NCBI GenBank assembly: GCA_026770575.1
Contig: MU657171.1
Location: forward strand, 414,647-439,712
Reading direction: 5' to 3'
Source of the DNA: Pelagophyceae sp. CCMP2097
Lineage: Eukaryota; Sar; Pelagophyceae
Length of the DNA: 25,066 nucleotides
Under the pieces are notes generated by a model that did not search any database, had not been told where the DNA came from, and worked only from the letters and a program-made list of their open reading frames with translations. The translations under genes and the position numbers were made by a program. Shown in pieces: positions 15,988-25,066 of the stretch (position 1 is the stretch's first letter; the number at the start of each line of letters is the position of its first letter).

Positions 15988-18642
15988 TTAATCTATCACA
16001 GGGTCACAATTCACATCGGTGGGGAACGTAAACATCACAGGTTGGTCTTCACAGTCGGATCTCTCCGTGTAAATGATTCGAATTGCGTCGGCGTCGAAGA
16101 GCTCGGCATTTTCATTCGCCCGGGAAAGGCGATACGTCTCCGCGCCAAACGAATCGAGGACGAGGAGCGTCTGGTCGACGGAGCCGGGGAAGCAGAACGT
16201 GGCCATCTTCCCGGGCGCCTCGGCCGCTATCGCGCGGAAGAGTTCCGGCGCGGGCACGCCGGAAACGTAGAACGCCACGGCGAGGAAGGCCAGCTCCTGC
16301 CCCGTGAAGTGGGCCATGTGCCGCGGCGCCTCGTCGGCGATGGCGTCGAGGAGGCTGCGCACCAAGACCCCGCGCCGCTTCGCCTCAGGCCCGCGCGCGT
16401 CGAGGCGCGAGTAGACCCAGGCCATGGTCTTGAGGTCCTGCGCGCTGAGCGTCCCGATCCTTCGCACCGCTTCTGCCGCGACGGCCTCGAAGAGCACTGG
16501 CACGTTTGCGCTTGAGATTTTGAGCGAGCCGGCGGATGCCGCGTCGGCAAAGGCCCAGACCGTGTTGGCGAGTTCCTGCGGCTTGAAGTCCGCCACCTTC
16601 CTCGGGGCCTCTGCGGCGATTGCGCGGAAGAGCGCGGGCGCCTCGATGCGCGCGCGGTAGTAGGCGAAGACGGTGTTTGCGAGCGCTTGCGCCGAAAACC
16701 CCGCCATCTTGCGAGGCGCCTCGCGCGCTACCGCCTCGTAGAGGTCCGGCGCCGAGACGCCGGCCTTGGCAAAGGCCCAGGCCAAACTCGAGAGCTCTTG
16801 CGGCTTGAACGCCGAGATGCGCCCCGACGCTTCCACCGCCACAGCCGCAAAGAGCCCCGGCGCCGAAAAGCCCGCCGTCGCAAAGGCCCAGGCTGTGTTC
16901 GCCAGCTCCTGCGCCGAAAAAGTCGCGATGAGACGCCGCGCCTCGGCCTCGACAGCCGCGAGCAACAAAGGCGCCTCGGCGCCGGCCTTTGCAAACGCCC
17001 AGGCCGTATTTGAAAGCTCCTGGGGCGTAAACGTCGAAATCTTCTTCCGCGCCTCGGTGGAGACCGCCCTGAACAGCTGCGGCGCCTCGACCCTCGCCGT
17101 CGTAAAGGCCCAGGCGGTGTTGGCGAGCTCCTGCGACTTGAACTGCGCCATCTTCTTCGGCGCTTCGGCAGCGACGGCTTCAAAGAGCAACGGCGCTTCG
17201 ACGCCGGCCTTTGCAAAGGCCCACGCCGTGTTCGCCAAAGCCTGCGCGTTGAACGTTTCAATCTTCTTTGGTGCTTCTGAAGCGACAGCGTCGAACAACG
17301 ACGGCGCTTCCGCGCCTGCCTTTGCAAACGCGGCGACGATCATCGCGAGCTCCTTTGCCTGAAAGGCCGCGATGCGCGTCGGCGCCTCTAAAGAAACGGC
17401 TTGGAAGAGGTCCGGCGCCGAACCGCCCGCTCTGGTTAAGGCCCAGGAAATGAGGGCGAGGTCCGCGGGCGAGAACGCGGTCATCTTCTTCGGCGCCTCG
17501 TGCGCCACGGCCTGGAAGAGCTGTGGGGCGTGCGCGCCCGCCTTGGCGAATGCCCAGGCGACCATGGCCAAGTGGCGCGCTTCAAAGTCGGCGATGATTG
17601 GCGGCGCCTCGATTGCGACGGCCCGGAAGAGCGTCGGGGCTTTGATTCCTGCCGTCGCAAAGGCCCAGACCAAATTCGCAAGGTGCTCCGCGCCAAACGA
17701 GCGCAGCCGCTTCAGCGCCACCGCCGCCGCCGCCGAGAAGAGCTGCGGCGCCGGAAAGCCCGCTTTGGCGAACGCCCACGTGATGACGGCCACGTTCGTT
17801 GGCGTAAACGCGGCCATGCGCCACCGCTGCGACGCCTCGCGCGAAACGGCGTCGAAGAGGCGCGGCGCCGGGAAACCCGCCGTGGCAAAAGCCCAGGAAA
17901 TGTCGGCGAGGTGCTGCGCCCGGAGCGCAGCCACGTGCGCAAAAGCGTGCCTTGCGACAGCCTCGAAGAGCTGCGGCGCCGCCACGCCGCCCTTTGCAAA
18001 CGCCCAGACGAGGCTCGTCAGCGGGTGCGCCGTGAACTGCGATATTTTGCATAGCGCCTCGGCCGCGACGGCGCCGAAGAGCTTCGGCGAAACGGCGCCC
18101 GCGCGCTGAAAGGCCCACGCCGTGTTGGCGAGCGCAAACGGCGTAAACGTCCCAATCTTGGCCACAACCTCCGCGGCCACGGCGTCCAGGAGCGCGCGCG
18201 ACGCGCCGCACAAGCCGAAGCGCGCGAGGCCGCCCGCCGCCAACGCCAGCTCGTGAGCGCGCCAACGCGCCACGTGCGGCGCCGCCGCCGCTGCCAGAGT
18301 AGCCAGCCGCGGGTCTGCGCCGCGCGCGCCCGCGGGCAGGTGCGCCACGGCGCCGAGGCGGCCGAGCGCCGCCGCGAACGTCGAGGCGCGGAAGTCGCCG
18401 CCGCGGCGCGCAAAGAGCAAAAGGACGCCGTCCGCGCTCGCGCTCGCCGCGACCGCGTCGTCGATCGCCGCTGCCGGCGCCGGCGCGCGCGGCCGGCTCT
18501 CCTGCGCGCCGGCCGACGCGGCGTCGCGCGACCGCGGCTCGGCGGCCGCCGCGGCGCCGCGCGACCGCGGCGCAGCGCGCGCAGCGTCGCATAAGGGCCT
18601 CGCGCGGCAGCGGCGCCTCGTCACGAGCGAGCCTCGGAGCAT
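15988..18642 (-). CDS. 37-residue helical-repeat protein (OPR/HPR-like), probable organellar RNA-binding
   Basis: An intronless 884-residue protein. I chose ATG 18642 because the frame opens further upstream only at a GTG, and because the resulting start (MLRGSLVTRRRCRARPLCDA) is Arg-rich without acids, as in mitochondrial presequences. Residues about 165-815 are some 17 tandem units of 37 residues (111 bases), consensus F-x2-QELANTAWAFAKAG-x2-AP-L-FEAVA-EAP-KI; one more degenerate unit precedes them. Two late units carry 9-10 residue inserts. This matches the octotricopeptide/heptatricopeptide class of helical-pair repeats that bind organellar RNA in algae and apicomplexans (family knowledge). 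I see no RAP or nuclease domain; the C-terminal 70 residues (TLLVLDSFGAETYRLS onward) are unrecognised. The target RNA is unknown. It sits between the FKBP-fusion and DUF6816 genes, all on one strand. Confidence 0.88.
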   Translation of the reverse strand: MLRGSLVTRRRCRARPLCDAARAAPRSRGAAAAAEPRSRDAASAGAQESRPRAPAPAAAIDDAVAASASADGVLLLFARRGGDFRASTFAAALGRLGAVAHLPAGARGADPRLATLAAAAAPHVARWRAHELALAAGGLARFGLCGASRALLDAVAAEVVAKIGTFTPFALANTAWAFQRAGAVSPKLFGAVAAEALCKISQFTAHPLTSLVWAFAKGGVAAPQLFEAVARHAFAHVAALRAQHLADISWAFATAGFPAPRLFDAVSREASQRWRMAAFTPTNVAVITWAFAKAGFPAPQLFSAAAAVALKRLRSFGAEHLANLVWAFATAGIKAPTLFRAVAIEAPPIIADFEARHLAMVAWAFAKAGAHAPQLFQAVAHEAPKKMTAFSPADLALISWALTRAGGSAPDLFQAVSLEAPTRIAAFQAKELAMIVAAFAKAGAEAPSLFDAVASEAPKKIETFNAQALANTAWAFAKAGVEAPLLFEAVAAEAPKKMAQFKSQELANTAWAFTTARVEAPQLFRAVSTEARKKISTFTPQELSNTAWAFAKAGAEAPLLLAAVEAEARRLIATFSAQELANTAWAFATAGFSAPGLFAAVAVEASGRISAFKPQELSSLAWAFAKAGVSAPDLYEAVAREAPRKMAGFSAQALANTVFAYYRARIEAPALFRAIAAEAPRKVADFKPQELANTVWAFADAASAGSLKISSANVPVLFEAVAAEAVRRIGTLSAQDLKTMAWVYSRLDARGPEAKRRGVLVRSLLDAIADEAPRHMAHFTGQELAFLAVAFYVSGVPAPELFRAIAAEAPGKMATFCFPGSVDQTLLVLDSFGAETYRLSRANENAELFDADAIRIIYTERSDCEDQPVMFTFPTDVNCDPVID

Positions 18643-18881
18643 GCGGCCGGGCAGCGCGGGCCCCTCCTCACCGGAGGGCGACGAGCTACCTCCGAGTCTC
18701 CGAGCCCATCGCACTCTCCGAAATCCGAATCGCCGATTCCCTTTTCCGGAGCGCGACGCCGTGGACCCTAGTCGGGACCCTAGTCGACAACCAAGGCCTC
18801 TAAGCACTCTAGAGCGTTGGACAGCCACGCGCGCCGTCGGTCACAGCCCCGCATCAGAGCCCCGCGTCGATCACAGCGACA

Positions 18882-20006
18882 TTACACCTCTGGGGTCGTT
18901 GACGCAGGCTCGGCTGCCCTAGTGAACTGGAGGCTGTGCGAGTAGACGGCGACGGGCTTGTCGAAGACCTCTTGGAACATGGGGTCCTGCGGCTCGATGT
19001 ACGCCGCCGTGAGGAGATTGCCGATGATCTTGCCGTCTTCGTTGGGCGGGCGGAAGGTCCAGAAGTGCTGGTACTCGCCTGTGCAGCCGCGCGTCCGGCC
19101 GAGTGGCGCGTGCGGGTGGCGGGCTCTGGGCGGGTGGGTGGGTGAGCCTCACCGATGACGACGCGGGCCACGCCCGGCTGCGAGAGCGTCGGCCCGCCGA
19201 GCGTGACTTGCCGGATGGACTCGGAGCAGCAGAAGACGTCGTTGCTACCCTCGTGCCGCCGCGAATTGAAGAAAAGTTCGATGCGCTCGCCGTTGCGCGA
19301 CCCAGGCCGAAGGTTCACGGTGGCGCGGTTCGCGTTGCGCGAACCGTCGTACTCCACCGACTTGACGATCTTCGCGTCGTCGAGGTGCGCAACCAGCAGC
19401 GCGGCGAGGTTCCGGTTGCGGTCCTCGAAGACTGAACCGCCAGCGTCGCGCGCCCACGTCAGCCGGCACTTCGCCGCTGGCGCGTGGCCGACGTCGGCGA
19501 GCATGGCGATGGAGCACTTCTGGAAACCCGGTACGTCGTTGTTCCTACCCTATGCGGTCGACGGGCGGCGGCGCCGGCGGGCGGCCTCACGCGACGAGGC
19601 GTTCCCGCGCGATGCCCGTCTTGGGGAAGATGAAGCCGAGGAAGTCGATGGTGGCATCCCAGTCCCCCTCGAGCCAGTCCGGGAACGGCGTCTGCTTGGG
19701 CGGGATGTTGAACTGCGGCTTGCGCAGGAGCAAAGGGTCGCGCGCGGCCAGCGTCTCCAGCAGGCCGCGCTGCGGCGCGGCGGCGGACGGCTGCAGCGGC
19801 CCAAGAAACGCAGACGCGGCCAAGCCGCTCGCGAGGACGGCGCGCCGCGGCCGCTGCGGCGGCGCCAGCGGCGACGGCGGCGGCGTCAGCAGCGGCGTCA
19901 GCGGCGACGGCGTCAGCGGCGACGGCGTCACGCCGCGCAGCGCATAAACGTCGCGCGCCAAGAGATCCGCGGCGACCACGAGTAGAAGAGCGCAAGAGGG
20001 GCGCAT
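18882..20006 (-). CDS. DUF6816-like thylakoid lumen protein
   Basis: Exons 20006-19591, 19544-19153 and 19078-18882 join in frame (phases 2 and 1; introns 46 and 74 bases) to 334 residues. The leader has three parts: signal peptide MRPSCALLLVVAADLLA, a Pro/Ser/Thr-rich transit-like stretch of PLTPS repeats, and a twin-arginine segment PRRAVLASGLAASAFLG ending PSAAA (residues 53-77). This is the layout for passage through ER, plastid envelopes and the Tat pathway to the thylakoid lumen. The mature part contains FPDWLEGDWDATIDFLG, NLRPGSRNGERIELFF, GEYQHFWTF and NLLTAAYIEPQDPMF followed by KPVAVYSHSLQF. As I recall the family, these resemble cyanobacterial and plant DUF6816 proteins, whose role is unknown to me. 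Two internal Cys (FCC) are present. Confidence 0.8.
19867..19935 (-). repeat. 15-base coding minisatellite (PLTPS units)
   Basis: GTCAGCGGCGACGGC and variants repeat several times on the plus strand; on the minus strand they encode the Pro/Leu/Thr/Ser transit region of the DUF6816-like protein. Confidence 0.75.
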
Positions 20007-20224
20007 CCTATAGCGCGCCACGACGCGGAGCCTGACGCAAGAGGTCGCGCCGGGTTTTCGGTGTCGCCGAAGTTTTTGGTCGACTCCGAGGTCCGAGGAC
20101 GTCTACAAGACGGACCCGAGCGTGGTCACGGGGAATTGCCGTCGCAGGGCCTCGGTCGCGGCGCAGCCTCGCCCGAGCCTCCCGCGGCTCCACGGCCGCC
20201 GGCGGTGCCCCTGAACCCTCGAAG
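20007..20224. promoter_or_regulatory. Divergent promoter region (DUF6816 / TRAPPC11)
   Basis: Only 218 bases separate the two start codons, which point away from each other, so the upstream elements of both genes must lie here or overlap the genes. No TATA-like box or other known motif is evident. Confidence 0.5.
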
Positions 20225-23200
20225 ATGGAGGCTTACCCGCGGGAACTCGTCGAGGCGCCGAGGCCACTCATCTTCGTCCTCTCCGACGACGACGACGGCG
20301 CGGACCGCCTCGTCGCCGCCCTCGGTGCGGCCGCCGAGACGGCGGTGCATGCCTCGCCTCGGGAACCGCGGCGCGCAGGCGAGCACTCGACGTCGGCGGA
20401 CGGCGCCGAGCCGCGCTACGCGCGTCGCGGCGCCCGCGCTCGGACGCCGCCGCGGGCTCGAAGGCCGCGCGAGGCTTCGCGCGTAGGTCCGCGCGCCGCT
20501 GGGCCACAAGTTTCCGAAGAAGAAGGACGTAGACGTCCGGCAGCGCGCCGCCGACGGCCGACCCCTCGAGGGCTACGTCGTCCGAGGCCTGCTCAAGACG
20601 GCATGGCTCCGCAGGCAGTGCGTGCGCCGGGACCGGGGGGCGGCCTGAGGAACGGCGGTCCCGGCGCGAGTGTGTTGACAGGTTCGCCGAGTTGCCGAGC
20701 GTGGTCGTCGTCGTGCAGCGGGTGGAAAAGCTCTGGAGCGGCAAAACCGGCGAGTCGGCCGAGGAGGACGAGTTCGCAAAGCGCGTCGAGTCTTTGAAGG
20801 CCTCGCTGATCCCGCGCGAGGTCCGCGTCGTCGTCGTCGTTGTCGTCAAGGGAGACGCGCCGCCGCCGCGGCCGCCCGTGGCCGTCGTCGCCGTGGTGGC
20901 CGAGCCGGTCGCGTACGCCGTTGTTGAAGCGGTGGCCGTGCCCGAGGGCGGCGCGGTCGACGCGCCGGGCAAGCCGGTGCACCCGCTGCACGCTCTGGCG
21001 CAGCTGCCGGGCGCGCCCGTGGACGACGAGGAACGCGGCGTCGCGGCGCTGCGCAAGCGCTGCGGCCTCGGCGCGGCGTGCGCCTACGCGCTGCGCGACG
21101 GCGACCTGGCCGCGGGCGCCGACGGCAGGCGCTGCGCGCGCGTGGCCAAGGGCCTCTGCGACCTCGCCGCGGCGTACTACCTCGCGCGCGCGCGCAGGCT
21201 GAAGAAGTGGGACAAGTCGCTGCAGCGCGGGTCGGCGGCGCCGCTACTCGCGCGGTACGCATTTAAGACGGCGTGGTTCTACGAGTTTCGGCGCGACGAC
21301 GCAAAAGCGCTGCGCCACTACCGAGCCGCCTACGCGGCGATCGCCGACCTCGCCCAGAACGCCACGGGCTTCGCCGCCGTGCACCCGGAGCAGATTCGAG
21401 GGGCCGCCGACGCGGCGAACTTCAAGATTTGCCGTCTCGCGCTCCAGTGCGAGTCCGTCGAGGACGCGGCGCGCCAGATCCAACGCCACCTCTGGCAATT
21501 TCGCGCCGCTCCAGCGCGCATCCCGGCCCACGCGCACTGGGGCTGGCTCGCGCGGCAGCACGTCGTCTTCGCCGAACTCGTCTCCGGCCATCGCGCGCTG
21601 GGCCCCGACGGCGTCGCGGCGGCGGCGGCGGCGGGGCGGCCCCGCAGCAACTCGGACCCGCAAGACTTCAAGTTCCCCACGTTCTCGAGCGAGGCGGCGG
21701 CGTCGACGGCGGCGTCGGCGTACGGCAACGTCGCGCGCGCCATCAAGTCGCCCGTGTCCATGAGCGCGCTCAACAAGGCCAAGGGCGACGCTGCCACCAC
21801 CGCCATCGCCACCAAGCAGGCCGCGCCGGCGCCGCGGATGCCCGTGGGGCTGCCGACCGACAGCGTGCAAAACGTACGTGCCTCTTCAATCCCGCGCGTC
21901 CCGCGTCCTCCTTTCACCGTGCCGCGCGTAGTCGCGCAGCGTCCTCGCCTACTCGGAGCCGATGTACCACTACGCCGCCGCCGCCGCCTACGCCGTCCGA
22001 CGCCGAGACGCGCTCTCCATGATGCCGGTGCGTCGCCCGTCTGCGGATGCGTGGGGTCGACGCTTTGAGACCAGGTACCGGACGCTCGGCGGTTCCCGCC
22101 AGACGCGCTGGCGAAAGTGGTGCTGGGCGAGGCGGAGTACGTGGGCGCGCTGCCGCGCGTTTCGTCGGGCGCGGATGGGGCAGGCCTGGCGTCGGAGGAC
22201 GATCGCCTGGCGCTCTGCTCCGCGGCGCTGGACCACGCAGCGCGCTTGTTCGACCACGCTTCGGCCATCGCTAATCTCCTCCACGAGGCGCTGCTGCGCG
22301 AGTCGCCGCGGCCGGCGGGCGCGCCGGCGTCGAGGCGCGGCGCGTGGCTGCAGGCGGCGCTCGGCGACGCGCTGGCGCACGCGCAGGGCGGCGTCGCCGA
22401 CGCCGACGCCGCGAGGCACCTCATCGCCGCCCTTGCCGTTTACGATTCGCGCGGCGCCGCCTGGGCGCGGCCGCGCGCCTGGCTCCGCGAGGCGCTGCTC
22501 AAGTGCGCGCTGCGCCTCGGCGATTGCGACGTCGCCGCCGAAGCGTCGCTCGCTCTGGCGCGGCCCGACGCGCGATCGCACGTCGGCGACAACCGCGCAA
22601 TCGCCGCGCAGCGCGACGCGCTCCGCCTCCTCGCGCGCCGCCACGACGGCGACTTTGGCGATTCCGCGGACGCCGCCGTGCGAGGCGAGACGCTGCGCTT
22701 CCGCGGCTTCGACGCCGCCTTCATCTTCGGCGAGTCGCGCCCGGCCGCGCCGTCGCAAACGCCCGGGCCGGCGAGGCACGCGCTTGGGGACTCTGCGCTC
22801 GTCGAGTGGACGGCGCGCTTCGGCGAATCGGCCGCGACGTGGGGCGATGCCACCGTTTCCGTCGAACTCCGGCTCCGCCTCGCCACGCCAGAGGGCCTCC
22901 GCCTCGCGCAGCTCGTTTTCTCGATGAGCCACTGCGTAGACGTGGTCATCGAGCCGCAGGCGCTCGGGAGCCTCGGCGACCCGTTTTACGCTTCGACGGA
23001 ATTGCTCCTCCCGGGCCTCGTCTACGTCTGGCGCGGTCTTGCGAATCTCCGCGGCGCCGGCGCGGAGGACGTCCGCGCTGCGCACGTGGAGCTCAAAGTT
23101 TGCGTCGGCTGCGAAGAAGACGCGCGGTCCGTCGACGTCGTCGCGCCGGCCGCGCCAACGTCAACTCTCTTCGCGGCCCAAGACGGCCACGCGGCCGTGA

Positions 23201-24765
23201 GCGTCTCCGCGCGGGCCGCGGACATGCCGACGCTCGCCGTCGTCGACGCGCCCGCGCTCGCCCGCCGCGGCGCCCGCATCCAAGGAAAAACAACGACGGG
23301 AGGCGCGGGCCGTCTCGAAAGGTTCGTCGAATTTCGTATATAGGTCCTCGCCGGAGCGCGGACGCGCCTCGTGCTCGAGCTCGTCCCCGACGCGCGCGGC
23401 GGCGGCGCGGCGCGCGACGTCGTGATCCGCGTCGCTCTGTCCCAAGAGGGCGCTGCGCTGCCCGAGGACGCTGCCGTCGCGCTGTCCGCGGCGCCGGCGT
23501 CGGCGGCCGACGCGCGGTCTTCGCCCGCTGTTTCCGCCGGCGCGGCGGTCCTGGAGCTCGTGGTTGCAGCACCGGCTGACGCCTCCGCCGACGCGCACGT
23601 CTTCGAGTTTACGGCGACGACGGCGGCGACGCTCGAGGCGTCGTACGCCGTCGTCTGGCTCCGCGTCAGCGGCGACTACGACGCCGCAAACGTCCGCGTC
23701 GCGGCCAGCATCGCGTGAGTCCCCGGCCCCAAAACGCCCGGCCGCGCCGCACGCCGGCGCCTAGGCCCGCGGCCGGCGCGCCCACGGCCGTGCCGGCGTC
23801 GGTGGTCCTCCACTGCGCGGCGCCGTTTACGACTACGTGGGCGCCGCTCGGCGCGCGGCAGACGTCGCACGCAGTCGTAGAGTTGCGGCCCAACGGCGCG
23901 CGCGCGCGCCGGCGTCCGCTCCCGGGGGCCGGGGCCGAGAGCGGCCCTCGGTGCGCCGCCCCACGGCCCGACGCGGCCCTTAGGCGAGTGCCGCTGGATC
24001 GGGAGCCTTCCAGACGAATTCGTCGACGGCGCCGCGCCGCCGATGCGCGCAATCCTGCGCGGCGTCTCGCCATTCGCCATCCGCGTCGACGGCGTCGCGC
24101 ACTCGGCCGCGCCGGACAAAAACGTGCTCAGAGGTGCGCCCGGTTGGGGTTCGGCGCCGGCCCCGCGCGCAGAGGCCGCGCGGCAGGCGGCGCGCATGAG
24201 CTGCTGGAGTGCGACGAGCTCGCCGTCGACTGCCCCGGCGCGGGCGCGGCGGCGCTCGTCGTGCACTGGGCTGTGGCGTCGTCCGCGGGCGACGTCGTCG
24301 CGACGACGGTGCGCCTCGGCGCGGCCCAAAGCGGCTCCGCGCTGCGGCCGGCGCTGTCCTGCAGTGCGGCGGCCCCCGCGGCCGCGGCGCTCGCGGCGCC
24401 GTTTGTCGCGGCCTGGCGCGTCGAGAACCACACGGACGCGCCGCTCTGCCTCCGCTGCACGGCCGCAGGCGGCGAGGCCTACGCCTGGGCAGGTGCGTCG
24501 CGCCCCCGCGTCGGCGTCCTTTCGAACCCACACCGCTAGGCAAGCTCGACGCTCAGCTGGAGCTGGCGCCGCGCGAGGCGCGATCGCTCGAATTCGCCTT
24601 TGTGCCATTGCTGCCCGGCCGGTGCGCTGCTCGGAGCCCATCCGCCGGGCGCGGGCCCCGACACAGCGCCGCAGGCACGCGCTGCCGCGCCTCCGCTTCA
24701 CCGCCTCTGCGGCGCAGCAGCACGACGCTACGACGCCGCCCGTCCTCGTCTTCGTCAACCCGTGA
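20225..24765 (+). CDS. TRAPPC11: TRAPPC11 (foie gras) trafficking-complex subunit
   Basis: Homologue of TRAPPC11, a subunit of the TRAPP III tethering complex acting in ER-Golgi traffic and autophagy. ATG 20225 (MEAYPRELVEAPRPLIFVLS). Exons: 20225-20344, 20487-20617, 20682-21873, 21932-22027, 22075 to about 23196, 23344-23714, 23765 to about 23921, 23984-24133, 24187-24492, 24540-24621, 24675-24765; roughly 1,270 residues (human 1,133). Most junctions keep phase with GTGCG/GTACG/GTGAG donors. Two donors are uncertain: the one before 23344 (in-frame TAG at 23341-23343; GTGAGC at 23197 fits) and the one before 23984. Landmarks: VVRGLLKTAW, the foie-gras core (AAYYLARARRLKKWDKSL, YAFKTAWFYEF, ALRHYRAAYAAI, ANFKICRLALQ), and C-terminal beta domains (VVLHCAAPFTTTW, WRVENHTDAPLCLRC, FAFVPLLPG, VLVFVNP). 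These follow the order in animal TRAPPC11. Confidence 0.9.
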
Positions 24766-25066
24766 CCGCCAGGGCGAGGCCGCGCACCGATTCTCCTCTG
24801 TGAAAACGGACGCGCTCCGTCCGAGGGGCGCCCCTCGTGACCCAGGAACACCCACGACGACGCCGCGACGCAAGGGTGCGATGGGACTTTCAAAATAAGG
24901 ACAGTGTCAGAACAGCGTATTGCGACAAGGTCCAACTTGGGGCGATCACACCTTCGAAGAGGGGCAAAGGGCCGCGGGCTTGGCCCAGGGCACGTGCCGG
25001 GGGCTTCTACAAAATCCACCTCAGAGTCATCTCCGAGGCACGGGCCGACGTCGTCGATTACGGGCA
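24766..25066. other. 3' flank, no gene seen
   Basis: It follows the TRAPPC11 stop. A palindromic GAGGGGCGCCCCTC lies near 24820. Open frames on both strands have the biased composition of chance frames, and none has a recognisable motif. Confidence 0.5.

Noticed and set aside
17372..18109. Plus-strand frame with repeated Lys-Ala-Gln motifs
   Set aside because: It is the antisense shadow of the 111-base repeats of the helical-repeat gene, so it repeats for that reason.
15988..18642. Regular 111-base periodicity as a CRISPR-like or satellite array
   Set aside because: The periodicity is that of a 37-residue protein repeat in one open frame; units diverge mainly at variable protein positions and there are no spacers.
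23676..25019. 447-residue open frame on the minus strand
   Set aside because: It is antisense to the 3' exons of TRAPPC11, whose order and splice phases are well supported, and its composition is that of a chance frame.

Overview
The window looks like nuclear DNA of a small eukaryotic alga. Coding DNA is very GC-rich and genes are split by many tiny introns (mostly 42-90 bases) whose donors are usually GTGCGY, with GTGAG or GTACG as minor forms. Two proteins start with leaders of the kind used to enter secondary plastids: a signal peptide followed by a transit-like stretch, and in one case also a twin-arginine segment for the thylakoid lumen. A high-GC stramenopile such as a pelagophyte (Aureococcus-like) fits best. 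This is inference from style, not a database match.

Layout. 1-307: AT-richer, with one strong hairpin. 308-1319 (-): RanBP2-type zinc-finger protein, probably plastid-targeted, four exons. 1556-3204 (+): protein with four Tudor/SH3-like repeats and a coiled coil; its first two repeats carry a frameshift and a stop that a 155-base intron could remove. 3257-3550 (-): weak small gene. 3835-6131 (+): unrecognised 726-residue protein, three exons. 6132-7183: intergenic, with a run of small hairpins. 7184-8847 (+): secreted sulfatase with an intact C-x-P-x-R site. 8848-9539: intergenic repeats. 9540-10463 (+): EF-hand-like protein with a frame break at a run of nine G. 10693-11725 (+): a complete five-exon MANF/CDNF homologue with all eight cysteines, the CxxC and a C-terminal GTEL.

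A block on the minus strand follows. 11758-12357: SGNH hydrolase remnant without its catalytic serine block. 12627-13819: WDR61/SKI8. 14132-15787: an IQ-WW-IQ-WW-SAM-FKBP protein. 15988-18642: an intronless 37-residue helical-repeat protein of the OPR/HPR kind, probably organellar. 18882-20006: DUF6816-like thylakoid lumen protein. It diverges from 20225-24765 (+), a TRAPPC11 (foie gras) homologue in about eleven exons. The last 300 bases hold no gene I can support.

The genes do not form one pathway; they are ordinary neighbours in a compact genome. Themes that recur are protein folding and trafficking (MANF in the ER, TRAPPC11, FKBP), RNA metabolism (SKI8, the HPR protein) and plastid proteins. 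I see no mobile element, CRISPR array, tRNA or rRNA. The items most worth following are the MANF homologue, the FKBP fusion architecture, and the possible intron made from coding repeats at 1658-1812.
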